Assembly (NCBI RefSeq): GCF_002160915.1
Contig: NZ_NFLM01000007.1
Span: forward strand, 62,001 to 126,000
DNA length: 64,000 bases
Source: Faecalibacterium sp. An121
GTDB taxonomy: Bacteria > Bacillota > Clostridia > Oscillospirales > Ruminococcaceae
Direction of reading: 5' to 3'
Shown: piece after piece, positions 54,275-63,803 of the stretch
How positions within the stretch are numbered: the first letter of the stretch is position 1
Layout of the letters: each line of letters opens with the position of its first letter
The notes under the pieces: model-generated
What the model was told of the DNA's origin: nothing
Database searches by the model: none
The model's input: the letters and a program-made list of their open reading frames with translations, nothing else
Translations under genes and position numbers: made by a program

Positions 54275-56104
54275 TTACCCGTCCAGGGACAAAAGCAGGC
54301 CGCCCAGGGCGGGCAGGTCCACCCGCAGCACCCCGCTGCCATCGGGGGCAGGCAAAGCGTGCAGCCGCTGCCCCTCGGCGGAGGGACCTTCGCCGCCCCA
54401 CTGGGGGTCCTGGGTGTTCAGCACAACGGTGGCCGCGGCCGGCGTCTCCAGCCGCAGCGGGAAGCCCGGGCAGGGGCTGTCCTGGGTGTTGAGCACGCAC
54501 AGGAGGGTCTGCCCTTTGGACCGGCGCAGCCAGGCGTAGACGCCCCGGGCGGGGCTGCTGCGCTCCACCCAGGCAAAGCAGCCCGGGTCATACTCGCCGG
54601 CATAGAGGGCGGGCTGGGTGGCGTACAGCCAGCCAAGCCGGGCAAAGTACCGCTGGAAACTGTCGTGGAAGGGATAGGCCAGCAGCTGCCAGTCCAGCGG
54701 GCGGCGCTCGTCCCACTCGCGGAAGTGGGCCAGCTCGTTGCCCATGAAGTTCAGCTTCTTGCCCGGGTGGGCGAACATATACAGATACAGCGTCCGGAGC
54801 TGGCGGCATTTTTCCTCATAGCTGCCCCACAGCTTCTGGATGATGGCATTCTTGCCGTGGACCACCTCGTCATGGCTGAACGCCAGCAGGTACAGCTCAT
54901 TGTAAAAATACTCCATGCTGAACAGCACCTTGCCATAGTGGGCGGGCCGCTCCCCGAAGGGGGTGGCAAAATAATCCAGGGTGTCGTGCATCCAGCCCAT
55001 GTCCCACTTGTAGTCAAAGCCCACCCCGTCGTAGCGGGTGGGGGCGGTCATCTTGAGGTAGTTGGTGGAGTCCTCTGCGATGTAGACGCCGGTGGGCCAG
55101 CGCTGGTTCAGCCCGTGGTTGAGCTGCCGCAGAAAGTCCACCGCCCCCTGGTTGACCCCGCGGGCGGGGTCCCCCAGCCAATAGATGGCCCGGGATACCG
55201 CGTCCAGACGCAGGCCGTCCATATGGTAGACCTCCATCCACAGCCCGCAGCTGCTGGCCAAAAAGCTGCGCACCTCGCCCCGGTAATAGTTGAAATTGCA
55301 GGTGCCCCACTCGCTGTGGCCCACATCGCTGTCGTATTCGTACAGGCAGGTGCCGTCCAGCCGGGCCAGCCCCCAGGGGTCCGCGGCAAAGTGCACCGGC
55401 ACCACATCCAAAATCACCCCGATGCCCATGCGGTGGCAGGCATTGACAAAGGCCGCCAGCTGCACCGGACTTCCATAGCGGCTGGTAGGGGCGAAATAGC
55501 CGGTGGTCTGGTAGCCCCAGCTGCCGTCGAAGGGGTGTTCGGCCAGGGGCAGCAGTTCCACATGGGTGAAGTGGTGTTCGGCCAGCCAGGGGATCAGCTG
55601 CCGCGCCAGTTCCTCGTAATCGTACCACCCGTCCGAACCGTCGGGGGCGCCGGCCCCGGGCTTGTGCCGCCAGCTGCCCGGATGCATCTCGTAGATGTTC
55701 ATGGGCAGGTCGTACCGCTTGGAGCGGGACTCCATCCAGGCGCCGTCGTCAAACTCGAAGTCCAGCCGGGCCAGACGGCTGGCGGTGCCGGGGCGCAGCT
55801 CGCTGGCAAAGGCGTAGGGGTCGGCGTGCATCTGCATCCGCCCGTCCGCCCCGGTGACGCAGTATTGGTAGCTGTCGCCCTCGGCCAGGCCGGGCACAAA
55901 GGCGCTCCAGCAGCCGGTCTCGGCCCGCTGCATGGCGCACCGGCCCCATGGGCCGCATACCTCCGCCGCCAGGGCCCCCGGGGCCCACAGCACAAACTGC
56001 CAGCCCTCCTGGCCCTGCCGGCAGGCGGGATGGGCGCCCATCCACCGCCATGCGTCGAAACATTCTCCTTCCCAAAAGCTCTGGGGGACCTGGGGATCAC
56101 ACAT
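54275..56104 (-). CDS. glgB: 1,4-alpha-glucan branching enzyme
   Basis: GH13 enzyme adding alpha-1,6 branches to glycogen. The 609-aa protein has a CBM48-type N-terminal domain ([20 protein letters not shown]), then the barrel with [29 protein letters not shown], the nucleophile Asp in DGLRLDAVS, the acid Glu in YIAEDSTN, and [11 protein letters not shown]. The extra N-terminal domain of some GlgB forms is missing, as is usual for this length. No other glycogen genes are adjacent. Confidence 0.95.
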   Translation of the reverse strand: MCDPQVPQSFWEGECFDAWRWMGAHPACRQGQEGWQFVLWAPGALAAEVCGPWGRCAMQRAETGCWSAFVPGLAEGDSYQYCVTGADGRMQMHADPYAFASELRPGTASRLARLDFEFDDGAWMESRSKRYDLPMNIYEMHPGSWRHKPGAGAPDGSDGWYDYEELARQLIPWLAEHHFTHVELLPLAEHPFDGSWGYQTTGYFAPTSRYGSPVQLAAFVNACHRMGIGVILDVVPVHFAADPWGLARLDGTCLYEYDSDVGHSEWGTCNFNYYRGEVRSFLASSCGLWMEVYHMDGLRLDAVSRAIYWLGDPARGVNQGAVDFLRQLNHGLNQRWPTGVYIAEDSTNYLKMTAPTRYDGVGFDYKWDMGWMHDTLDYFATPFGERPAHYGKVLFSMEYFYNELYLLAFSHDEVVHGKNAIIQKLWGSYEEKCRQLRTLYLYMFAHPGKKLNFMGNELAHFREWDERRPLDWQLLAYPFHDSFQRYFARLGWLYATQPALYAGEYDPGCFAWVERSSPARGVYAWLRRSKGQTLLCVLNTQDSPCPGFPLRLETPAAATVVLNTQDPQWGGEGPSAEGQRLHALPAPDGSGVLRVDLPALGGLLLSLDG

Positions 56105-56280
56105 AGATACTCTCCTTGTTGTTCAGAATAAGATCGGTTCGTATGGAAAACGGCAGAACGCCGAAGCATTTGCCAAAAAGGGCGCAGAGGGCGGCGGGGC
56201 CGCCGCAGACAGAGGATGCATCCGGGCAGGTTTTGTGCTATACTGATGACAAGACCTTTAAGACAGGAGTGTGCTTTCTT

Positions 56281-57639
56281 ATGCCTTGGTACGACAGTGC
56301 CGTATTCTATCACATCTACCCTCTGGGGCTGTGCGGCTGCGCCCACCAGAACGATGGCCAGCCGGTGCCCGGGGCCTGGCGCAAGCTGGACGACTGGGCC
56401 GCCCATGCCGCCGACCTGGGGTGCAATGCCCTCTATATCGGGCCGCTGTTTGAAAGCGGCAGCCACGGCTACGACACGGTGGATTACCGGACGGTGGACC
56501 GCCGCCTGGGCACCAATCCGGAGTTTGCCCAGTGGGTGGCCCGGTGCCACGCCCGGGGCCAGAAAGTGATCGTGGACGGGGTGTTCAACCACGTAGGGCG
56601 GGGTTTCTTCGCCTTCCAGGACCTGCTGGCCCACCGGGAGCAAAGCCAGTACCGGGATTGGTTCTGCGACGTCAATTTCTATGGCAACAACGAGTACGGG
56701 GACGGCCTGTCCTACGCCAACTGGGGCGGCCACAACCTGCTGGTCAAGCTGAACCAGCGCAACCCCCAGGTCCAGCAATACCACTTCGACACGGTGCGCT
56801 ACTGGGTGGACGCCTTCGACATCGACGGCATCCGTCTGGACGCCGCCGACGTGCTGGACTTTGGCTTTATGGAGAACCTGCGCCGCTTCACCGACACCCT
56901 CAAGCCCGATTTCTGGCTGCTGGGCGAGGTGATCCACGGGGATTACAGCCGCTGGGCCAACCCCCGTATGCTGCACTCGGTGACCAACTATGAGCTGCAC
57001 AAGGGCCTCTGGAGCGGCCACAACGACCACAACTATTTTGAGATCGCCCACACCATGCGCCGCTTGTCGGGCCTGTGCGGGGACACCCGCCTGTACACCT
57101 TCTCCGACAACCACGACGTGGAGCGTCTGCCCTGCAAGCTGCGGGAGAAGGCCCACATCCGGCCTATCGCCATCCTGGTGTACACGCTGTGGGGCATCCC
57201 CTCCATCTATTATGGCTCCGAGTTCGGGGTGGAGGGCCGGAAGGAATGGGGCAGCGACTGGCCCCTGCGCCCCTGCCTGGATCTGACCGACTATCCCGAC
57301 TGCACGGTGTCCCATCCCATCGCCGCCCTGTACGCGGCGCTGGGCCGCCTGAAAGCCAGTGAGCCCGCCCTGACCTATGGCCGGGTGGAAGAGCTGGTGC
57401 TGACCACCGAGCGCTACGCCTTTGCACGGGTGCTGGACGGCCGGGCTCTGGTGACCGTGCTCAACAACGCCGGCTCCCCTGCCCAGGTGGAGTTCCGCGC
57501 CCCGGTGCCCGCCGATGCCGCCCAGGATCTGCTGGCCGGCCTGCCGGACAGCCAGGACGTGCCGGTGCAGGTGCAGGACGGCCGCGTGACGGTGCAGCTG
57601 CCCGCCAACTACGGCACCATCCTGGCCCTGGGCTGCTGA
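56281..57639 (+). CDS. GH13 alpha-amylase family glycosidase
   Basis: A 452-aa cytoplasmic GH13 enzyme without signal peptide. Catalytic residues are the Asp in DGIRLDAADVL, the Glu in WLLGEVIHGDY and the Asp in TFSDNHDVERL; VIVDGVFNHVG is conserved region I. Short C-terminal beta domain. Likely acts on maltodextrins or glycogen branches; the exact activity (alpha-amylase, cyclodextrinase or glucanotransferase) is open. Divergent from glgB with an extended -10 TGCTATACT at 56236-56244. Confidence 0.92.
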   Translation: MPWYDSAVFYHIYPLGLCGCAHQNDGQPVPGAWRKLDDWAAHAADLGCNALYIGPLFESGSHGYDTVDYRTVDRRLGTNPEFAQWVARCHARGQKVIVDGVFNHVGRGFFAFQDLLAHREQSQYRDWFCDVNFYGNNEYGDGLSYANWGGHNLLVKLNQRNPQVQQYHFDTVRYWVDAFDIDGIRLDAADVLDFGFMENLRRFTDTLKPDFWLLGEVIHGDYSRWANPRMLHSVTNYELHKGLWSGHNDHNYFEIAHTMRRLSGLCGDTRLYTFSDNHDVERLPCKLREKAHIRPIAILVYTLWGIPSIYYGSEFGVEGRKEWGSDWPLRPCLDLTDYPDCTVSHPIAALYAALGRLKASEPALTYGRVEELVLTTERYAFARVLDGRALVTVLNNAGSPAQVEFRAPVPADAAQDLLAGLPDSQDVPVQVQDGRVTVQLPANYGTILALGC

Positions 57640-57653
57640 AAGGAGGCCGCGCC

Positions 57654-58181
57654 ATGCACACAGCCGACCGCCGCCAGGCCATCCTGGAAAAGCTGGCGGC
57701 CAGTCCCCAGCCCCTCAGCGCCAGCGCGCTGGCCGGCCAGCTGGGGGTGTCCCGGCAGATCGTGGTGGGGGACGTGGCCCTGCTGCGGGCCGCAGGGGCC
57801 CAGATCGACGCCACGCCCCGGGGCTATCTGCTGCGGCGGGAAGCCGCCCCCGGCTACACCGGGCTGCTGGCCTGCGCCCACAGCACCCCCCAGCAGCTGC
57901 TGCAGGAGCTGTACACCGTGGTGGATCTGGGAGGCACGGTGGTGGATGTGATCGTCGAAAATGCCCTGTACGGCGAGCTGCGGGGCAATCTGAACGTCGC
58001 CAGCCGCTACGACGCCGACGCCTTTCTGCGCCAGGCCGCCGCAGCTCCCGACGCCCTGCTCAGCCGGCTGACCGGCGGGGTGCACCTGCATACCATCCGC
58101 TGCCCGAACGCCGAAGCCTTCGAGCGCATCCGGGACGCTTTGGCCGCCGCCGGCCTGCTGTACCAGAAAGAGGACGGGTGA
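57654..58181 (+). CDS. niaR: NiaR-type transcription repressor (HTH_11 plus 3H domain)
   Basis: Represses NAD biosynthesis or niacin uptake genes when niacin is present. The 175-aa protein has a winged helix (ALAGQLGVSRQIVVGDVALLR) and a C-terminal 3H domain named for three His, seen here as CAHSTPQ, TGGVHLHTI and surrounding metal-binding positions. Starts 14 bases after the GH13 gene with AAAGGAGG. No nad or niacin transporter gene is near, so its targets lie elsewhere. Confidence 0.88.
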   Translation: MHTADRRQAILEKLAASPQPLSASALAGQLGVSRQIVVGDVALLRAAGAQIDATPRGYLLRREAAPGYTGLLACAHSTPQQLLQELYTVVDLGGTVVDVIVENALYGELRGNLNVASRYDADAFLRQAAAAPDALLSRLTGGVHLHTIRCPNAEAFERIRDALAAAGLLYQKEDG

Positions 58182-58276
58182 GACGGCTGGTCTGCTCTGT
58201 TCCCATTCTATCCCAGCCGCGGGAGTCTGTCCACTTACAAACCGGCCTCTGTGTAAGGGCCGGGAAAGGAGCGCTT

Positions 58277-58879
58277 ATGTATCCCACCCAAGAGAAAGCC
58301 GAGGCTCTGCTGGCCGAGGCCAGGCAGCAGTACGACCTTGTCAGCCAGACCCATGGCCGCTGGGACGACCATTGCCGCACCGCCGCCCGCTGCGCCCGCG
58401 CCATTGCAGCCCGGTGCCCCGGCCTGGACCCCGACAAAGCCTATGTTCTGGGCCTGCTGCACGACATCGGCCGACGCTGGGGCGACGGGCACCTGCGCCA
58501 TGTCTACTACGGCTGGCAGTATATGATGCAGCTGGGCTATGACGATGCGGCCCGCATCTGCCTGACCCACTCCTTCCAGATCCAGCGGATGGACGCCTAC
58601 ATCGGCCGCCGGGACATCCCTCCCCAGGCGCTGAACGAGCTGGAGCAGGCCCTAAAAGCAGCGGTGTACGACGACTACGACCGTCTGATCCAACTGTGCG
58701 ACTCCATCGCGGGCACCGACGGCCCGGTGGACATGGCCGCCCGGATGGAGGACGTACGCCGCCGCTATGGCAGCTATCCCCAGGACAAGTGGGACCGCAA
58801 TTTTGAGCTGAAAGGCTATTTCGAGCACTGGGCCGGCGCCGGGCTGTACCAGATCGTAGGCGCTCCCCGCCCCCTGTAA
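58277..58879 (+). CDS. HD domain-containing hydrolase
   Basis: A 200-aa metal-dependent phosphohydrolase-type protein with HD motif signatures: the first His in DDHCRTAARCARAIA, the central HD in GLLHDIGRRWGDGH, and DDYDRLIQLCDSIAG. Substrate unknown; related proteins act on nucleotides. Start after AAAGGAGCGCTT. Followed by a bidirectional terminator. Confidence 0.85.
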   Translation: MYPTQEKAEALLAEARQQYDLVSQTHGRWDDHCRTAARCARAIAARCPGLDPDKAYVLGLLHDIGRRWGDGHLRHVYYGWQYMMQLGYDDAARICLTHSFQIQRMDAYIGRRDIPPQALNELEQALKAAVYDDYDRLIQLCDSIAGTDGPVDMAARMEDVRRRYGSYPQDKWDRNFELKGYFEHWAGAGLYQIVGAPRPL

Positions 58880-58901
58880 CATTGCCGCCAGGCAGCAAAA
58901 C

Positions 58902-58938
58902 GCCCCCGTCTCCCTCCAAGAGGGCGGCGGGGGCTTTT
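58902..58938. terminator. Bidirectional rho-independent terminator
   Basis: GCCCCCG (58902-58908 region) pairs with CGGGGGC (58928-58934), followed by TTTT on the plus strand and GTTTTGC on the minus strand, between convergent HD and polyferredoxin genes. Confidence 0.85.
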
Positions 58939-58950
58939 ATCTGCGATGGG

Positions 58951-60156
58951 TCAGGTGCCGGGGGTAGGGTCGGCAGGGGCGGCGGCGGGGGCTGCCTCCT
59001 CTGCGGCGGCCTGGGCCGCCTGGGCTGCCCGCTGGGCGGCGCGCTCAGCGGCGCGGGCCTTGGCACGGGCGGCAGCGGCCTCCTGGCGCTTTTTGGTGCG
59101 GATCTTGACCCGGCACACGCCGCACACGCCGTCGGCGCTGTCGGGGGGGATAGGCTTGCCGCACTCGCTGCACAGCTGCTTTTGGAACCGCAGCACGCTG
59201 ACCGGGCCCAGGCTGGTCAGGGGGCGCAGCTTCAGGCCGTCGATGGCGTGGTGGTTGCAGCTGGAAACGCACATCCCGCACTCGGAGCACTTCCAGGGGG
59301 TGATGACCACCCGGCTCTGGCCGCCCTCCAGATCCTCCAGACGGATGGCGCCTGAACGGCAGTTCTTTACACACCGTCCGCAGCCAAAGCACTTGGACGT
59401 GAAAGCGGGCAGATACACCCCGTAGTGGAAGGGCGTCTGGGTGGCGGTCTTGAGCTGCTTGACCCGCTGGTGCAGCGCGTAGCGGAAGGGCTGGATCTGA
59501 TGTTCCTCCTCCTGCAGGATGGGCAGCTGCCGCAGCAGGTACTTGGTGCCGTTCTTGGAGGAATCCCCCACATGGGCGAACATCTCCCGGCGGGACAGCT
59601 CCTTGGCCTGATAGGGGGCCTCATCGGGCTGATAGGCCAGGGTGATGCGGGCCTCAAAGAGGGGCTGGCCCAAAAACTCCACCAGGCGGGTCAGGTTGTC
59701 CCGCAGCAGCTTTGCGCACGGATCGTTCTCGCATTCGCCGCAGGGGGTCAGGTCCAGCACCAGTTTTTTGTGCAGAGCCAGATAGGCCAGCGCCTCCCAG
59801 CACAAAGCTCCCACGCAGGGTCGCACCAGGTCGTTGTGGCGGGTGCTGCGCTCGCAGCCGATCCAGATGGTGTCGGCGTCGGCGCCGGCGGCGGACAGGT
59901 CCCGCTGCACCTGCTCCTCCGACGGGGTGATGCAGCGGGTCTTGCAGACCGATACGCACAGCCCGCAGTCGGAGCAGGGATTCCAGCTCTTGACCAGGTT
60001 GGGCCGGCTGAAGATATCCTCCCCATAAGGGCAGATATCCTTGCACAGGGTGCACTGCTCCCGGTGGGGGTGCAGGTTCCAGCACTGGGACCGCTCGATC
60101 TCGGGGTGGGTGTTGTTCATCAGGGCGTTCATGGCCGCTTTTGTAAAAAAGCCCAT
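58951..60156 (-). CDS. Multi-cluster 4Fe-4S protein with zinc-ribbon tail
   Basis: A 401-aa soluble iron-sulfur protein. Cys motifs in order: CTLCKDICP (35-43) and CSDCGLCVSVC (about 61-71) at the N-terminus; a central Cys-rich region with GCERS, VRPCVGALC and LTPCGECENDPC; two ferredoxin motifs CFGCGRCVKNC and CSECGMCVSSC (about 265-310); a CSECGK/CGVCR zinc ribbon; then a 55-residue Ala-rich, Lys/Arg-containing tail. Partner and reaction unknown. It is the last of three genes with a trigger-factor-like and a glutaredoxin-like protein (gap of three bases to the former), suggesting a shared redox or assembly task. Confidence 0.8.
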   Translation of the reverse strand: MGFFTKAAMNALMNNTHPEIERSQCWNLHPHREQCTLCKDICPYGEDIFSRPNLVKSWNPCSDCGLCVSVCKTRCITPSEEQVQRDLSAAGADADTIWIGCERSTRHNDLVRPCVGALCWEALAYLALHKKLVLDLTPCGECENDPCAKLLRDNLTRLVEFLGQPLFEARITLAYQPDEAPYQAKELSRREMFAHVGDSSKNGTKYLLRQLPILQEEEHQIQPFRYALHQRVKQLKTATQTPFHYGVYLPAFTSKCFGCGRCVKNCRSGAIRLEDLEGGQSRVVITPWKCSECGMCVSSCNHHAIDGLKLRPLTSLGPVSVLRFQKQLCSECGKPIPPDSADGVCGVCRVKIRTKKRQEAAAARAKARAAERAAQRAAQAAQAAAEEAAPAAAPADPTPGT

Positions 60157-60159
60157 AGG

Positions 60160-61170
60160 TCATTCACCTTCTTTGGGGGTCTGCCGGTCATCCCCGGGGA
60201 TGGGGTCCACCACCGAGGTGACCACAGCCTGTTCCAGCAGGAACCGCTGCACTTTCTGGCTGATGAGGGCGGCCGCGATGACGTCGGGCGGCAGAGTCTT
60301 GCGGATCTCCTCCTCGGGGGTGTTGTGCCGGGCGGCCAGCCGGCGGTACTCCGCCTCTACTTCCCGCTTGGCAACGGTGATCCCCTCCGCCTCCGAGATG
60401 GCTTTGGCGGCCAGCACGCTGCGCATCCGCTTTTCGGCTATCTTGCGGAAGCTTTCTTTCAGCTCTTCGGGGGTGGTGCGGCAGGATCTGCAGTAGGCTT
60501 CCAGGGTCATGCTGCTCTTTTTCAGCCGGGCCTCCAGCTGCTGGTATTCCCGGCCGGCCTCCTTTTCCAGGGCCTGGCGGGGCAGGTCCACCGTCAGGTT
60601 GGCCCCTGCCATCTCCAGCAGATCCTGGCCGGCCTTGCGGTCGGCGGCAGCCTCGTGGCTGGCCTGCTTTTCGGCGCGGATGTGGTCCTTCATGGCCTCC
60701 ATCGAGTCAAAGCCGCGGCTGCGGGCAAAAGCCTCGTCGGCCTCGGGGATGTGCCGCTGGGCCACCGCATGGATGGTGATGACAAAGTCGGCGGTGACCC
60801 CCGACAGTTCCTCCACGCGGAAATCCTGGGGATAGGTAAAATCAAAGTGGAAGGTCTCGCCGGCGGCATGACCGTATACCGCCTTTTCGGCGGCGGGCAT
60901 CAGCTTGCCGGTGCCCAGCAGGATGGTGACGTTCTCCATCTTGCTGTCGGGGATGGGCTGGCCGTCCAGAAAGCCCTCAAAGTCCAGCGTGACCTTGTCC
61001 CCCCGCTTGGCGGGGGCCTGGGTGGGCTGGTAGGCCGCGTGCAGCCGGCAGCGATGGGACACTTCCTGCTGGACGGTGCGGTCCAGCACAGGGCGGACGT
61101 GCCGCGTGACGGCCAGGCCCTTGTATTGGCCCAGGGTGACGCGGGGGGTGGTGGGTTTGGTCTCAGACAT
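60160..61170 (-). CDS. Trigger factor-like chaperone without ribosome-binding domain
   Basis: A 336-aa protein with an FKBP-type peptidyl-prolyl isomerase domain (about residues 50-145: GDKVTLDFEGFLDGQPI, GTGKLMPAAEKAVYG, TFHFDFTYPQDF) and the helical trigger factor C-terminal domain (about 150-325). The N-terminal ribosome-docking domain with its GFRxGK signature is absent; residues 1-45 are only a short lead. It has no signal peptide. The canonical tig gene must lie elsewhere. Probably a dedicated foldase for a neighbour or a redox substrate (inference). Confidence 0.85.
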   Translation of the reverse strand: MSETKPTTPRVTLGQYKGLAVTRHVRPVLDRTVQQEVSHRCRLHAAYQPTQAPAKRGDKVTLDFEGFLDGQPIPDSKMENVTILLGTGKLMPAAEKAVYGHAAGETFHFDFTYPQDFRVEELSGVTADFVITIHAVAQRHIPEADEAFARSRGFDSMEAMKDHIRAEKQASHEAAADRKAGQDLLEMAGANLTVDLPRQALEKEAGREYQQLEARLKKSSMTLEAYCRSCRTTPEELKESFRKIAEKRMRSVLAAKAISEAEGITVAKREVEAEYRRLAARHNTPEEEIRKTLPPDVIAAALISQKVQRFLLEQAVVTSVVDPIPGDDRQTPKEGE

Positions 61171-61198
61171 AGGGATGTTGCTCTCCTGTTCTATGGTG

Positions 61199-61468
61199 TC
61201 AGCAGTCGGTGCAGGCGCCGCCGGCGCTCAGCCAGTCGGTGTCCAGGGTGACCGAACCGTCCTCCCACACAAAGGTGGGGATGCCGATGCGGCCCTCGGC
61301 CTTGACGGCGTCGTAGATGGGCATGGAATCCCGCATGGCCAAAAAGGCACGCAGGTCCTTGGTGCTGGCGGTGATATCGATGTATTCATAGGGGATGCCC
61401 TTGTCGTCCAGCAGCTGCTTGACTTCGCGGCAGGTGGAGCAGATGGGGGCTCCATACAGTTTCATCAT
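61199..61468 (-). CDS. Glutaredoxin-like protein
   Basis: An 89-aa thioredoxin-fold protein with the redox motif CSTC (residues 11-14 in GAPICSTCREVKQLL), IPYEYIDI, and the cis-Pro in GIPTFVWEDGS. A C-terminal CTDC pair is extra and could be redox-active or bind metal. Starts after GGAGG at nine bases. First gene of the minus-strand cluster with the trigger-factor-like and polyferredoxin genes. Confidence 0.88.
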   Translation of the reverse strand: MMKLYGAPICSTCREVKQLLDDKGIPYEYIDITASTKDLRAFLAMRDSMPIYDAVKAEGRIGIPTFVWEDGSVTLDTDWLSAGGACTDC

Positions 61469-61619
61469 AAAGGGTGGCCTCCTTGTAGCTTGCAGAATCG
61501 ATGCCGGGCCCAATGCACGGCGCCCGGACACCTATTAAGTATACACCCGAAGCCGGTCCAGGGCAAGCCCCCCGGACTGCGCCCTCCGTTTCCCAGGGCC
61601 GTCCCCGGCAGCCAAGGGA

Positions 61620-61648
61620 TGGACAGCCCGCAAGCGGTCTGGTATACT
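61620..61648 (+). promoter_or_regulatory. Promoter of the membrane glycosyltransferase-like gene
   Basis: TGGACA (61620-61625), 17-base spacer and TATACT (61643-61648) with a TGn extension. Confidence 0.75.
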
Positions 61649-61686
61649 GGTATTACAACATCCCAAGCCGAAAGGAAGTCTGCCCC

Positions 61687-63600
61687 ATGCCAACCACCGA
61701 GACCCGGCCCCGACGCCGCCTGCGCAAGGCGCTGCTGTTTCCCCTGACCCTGGCCCTGCTGTGCGCCGCAGCTGCCGCCGGGCTGGCCGCAGAGGCTTTC
61801 TTCCCCCTGCTCAGTTTGTGGGCCGGGGCGCTGCTGTTCACCCTGACCCTGGCGGCCGGCCGCCGGGCGGGGGTGCAGTTCGAGACCTTCCACTGGACGG
61901 TCCTGGCGGGGGCATACCTGCTGCTGGCCATCTGCCTGTGTCTGGCGGTGGACAGCCGCACCTTTATCTACATATGGGATTACGGCAACTATCTCCAGCT
62001 GCAATATACCGCCGAGGCAGCCTTTGCCGCCGGGCCTTTGCAGGGGCTGTGGCATCTGGTGTCCTCCTTCACCCAGGATTACACCAGTTTCATCTGTCTG
62101 TTCACCGAATTTCCCTTCTGTCTGACCGGCCACACCGGGGACAGCTACGTCAAAAGCATGGCGGTGAGTGTGCTGCCCAGCCTGCTGGCCGCCCTGGGCG
62201 CGGTGGTGTGCAAAGCGGGGCAGATGCTGCAGGTCCAAAACCAGCAGGGCTTTTTCCTGATGGGGCTGACCCTGTCGGCCTGCTGGCCCTTTGTGCGGCT
62301 GGCGGCGGCCCTGGGCCAGCCCGACTGGCTGGGGCTGGTGTTCGCCCTGATCATCCTGGTGCTGACCCTGGATTACCGCTTTGACGCGCCCGATCCCGCC
62401 CGGTGGGTGGGCCTGTTCTTTGCCACCATGGCCCTGATGCTCACCCGGCGGTGGTATCTCTATTTCATCCTGGCCTACTACGCCGTGTATGCCGTCACGG
62501 TGGCGGCAGGGGCGGCGGGACTGGCCCGCCACCGGCAGGGCCGCCGGGCCGCCGACCGCATCCGGGGGCTGGTCACCTTTGGGGCCGGGTCGGTGGCCGC
62601 AGCCATCGTGCTGTTCTGGCCGGTGCTCCAGCACCTCATCTCTTACAGCTACGCCCAGCGCTTTGCCGCCTACAATGTGGGCGGCCTGGGGCTGGAGCTG
62701 TACAGCCAGGCCTGGCGGCTGGGGCCGCTCTACCTTCCCCTGGCCCTGGCCGGCGTGGCATGGGCTTTCCGTCACGGGGCCGGGGCCATGGCGGGCCAGG
62801 CGCTGGGGACGCTGGCCCTCAGCCTGGTCCTGTTCACCCGGGTGCAGAACATGGGCAGCCACCAGACTCTGCTGCTGGCCCCCGGGTACATCCTGCTGTT
62901 TTTGCTGGGCGCCGCCCCTCTGGCCGACAGCCTGGCCCGCCGCGCCCCCCTCAAGATCGGGCTGTGGCTGTTTACCCTGGCGTTCAGCCTGTCGGCGCGG
63001 CTGTCCCCCCTCACCACCGTGGCCCTTCCCGAACCCCTGGTGACCGCCCTGGGACGGCTGCCGGTGTTCGCCCAGTTCGTGCAGCTGGACACCCTGACCT
63101 ATGACCGGGAGGATCTGGCCCAGATCCAGGCCCTGTCCGCCTGGGTGGACAGCCACTGCGCTGCGGGTGAGTTCGCCTACATGATCCCCCATTCCATGAC
63201 CTACTGTCCCGACACCTTCAAAAACGCCTCCCTGCCCGACCGGCCTTTGGAGGACAAGCTGGCTTTCGGCTTTGGCATTCTGGGCACCCAGTCCTTCCCC
63301 ACCCAGCTGTTTGAGGCAAAGTATGTCATCACTGCCGACCCCTTCCCCTGGTGCTATGAGGTCAGCAGCGTGGCGGCCAAGCTAAACGACCAGTTCCTGG
63401 CCCTCCAGGACGCCTACTTCGTCCCCGAGACGGTGTTCGATATGGGCAACGGCACCCGCTTCACCATCTACCGCCGCATCACGCCCGCCACCCGGGCCGA
63501 GGCGGAGGCCTATCTGGCCGCCTTTGCCGCCGAAGATGCCCAGTACCCCGACCTGTTCAGCCAGGTCATCCAGGCCTGGCTGGCCCAAAAGGGGCTGTGA
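61687..63600 (+). CDS. Polytopic membrane protein, glycosyltransferase-like
   Basis: A 637-aa protein with about eleven hydrophobic segments over residues 15-450 and a soluble C-terminal domain (about 470-637) facing outside by the usual topology. The first loop contains an Asp pair region WDYGNYLQLQY, like the acidic loop of GT39/GT83-type (GT-C) enzymes that use polyprenyl-phosphate sugars. Overall pattern fits a GT-C family glycosyltransferase of the envelope, but I cannot place it in a named family. Start after GAAAGGAAG. Monocistronic. Confidence 0.65.
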   Translation: MPTTETRPRRRLRKALLFPLTLALLCAAAAAGLAAEAFFPLLSLWAGALLFTLTLAAGRRAGVQFETFHWTVLAGAYLLLAICLCLAVDSRTFIYIWDYGNYLQLQYTAEAAFAAGPLQGLWHLVSSFTQDYTSFICLFTEFPFCLTGHTGDSYVKSMAVSVLPSLLAALGAVVCKAGQMLQVQNQQGFFLMGLTLSACWPFVRLAAALGQPDWLGLVFALIILVLTLDYRFDAPDPARWVGLFFATMALMLTRRWYLYFILAYYAVYAVTVAAGAAGLARHRQGRRAADRIRGLVTFGAGSVAAAIVLFWPVLQHLISYSYAQRFAAYNVGGLGLELYSQAWRLGPLYLPLALAGVAWAFRHGAGAMAGQALGTLALSLVLFTRVQNMGSHQTLLLAPGYILLFLLGAAPLADSLARRAPLKIGLWLFTLAFSLSARLSPLTTVALPEPLVTALGRLPVFAQFVQLDTLTYDREDLAQIQALSAWVDSHCAAGEFAYMIPHSMTYCPDTFKNASLPDRPLEDKLAFGFGILGTQSFPTQLFEAKYVITADPFPWCYEVSSVAAKLNDQFLALQDAYFVPETVFDMGNGTRFTIYRRITPATRAEAEAYLAAFAAEDAQYPDLFSQVIQAWLAQKGL

Positions 63601-63635
63601 GAGGCCGCTGTTCAGGATTTTACCACCTTAAAGCA

Positions 63636-63664
63636 TTGACACAAGCCCCGTTCGATGTTATACT
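63636..63664 (+). promoter_or_regulatory. Promoter of the leader and second lipoprotein gene
   Basis: Consensus TTGACA (63636-63641), 17-base spacer and TATACT (63659-63664). Confidence 0.88.
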
Positions 63665-63674
63665 TCAAGGCAAG

Positions 63675-63745
63675 CTGGCTTGAAAGCCAGATGGACTGTT
63701 ACAACGGAGTGACGGATCGTTTTTCCGTTGCTCCGTTTTCGTTTT
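63675..63745 (+). terminator. Two-hairpin leader ending in an intrinsic terminator (attenuator or small RNA)
   Basis: CTGGCT-TGAA-AGCCAG (63675-63690) is a perfect first hairpin. ACGGAGTGACGG (63704-63715) pairs over 12 positions (two G-U) with CCGTTGCTCCGT (63725-63736), followed by TTTTCGTTTT. This strong terminator lies between the promoter and the lipoprotein gene, so transcripts should stop early unless it is relieved. Confidence 0.75.
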
Positions 63746-63803
63746 CCACTCAAAACGCGCCTTTGCACCGGCGCAAACTTTATAAAGTAAAGGGGAGTTT
63801 TTC

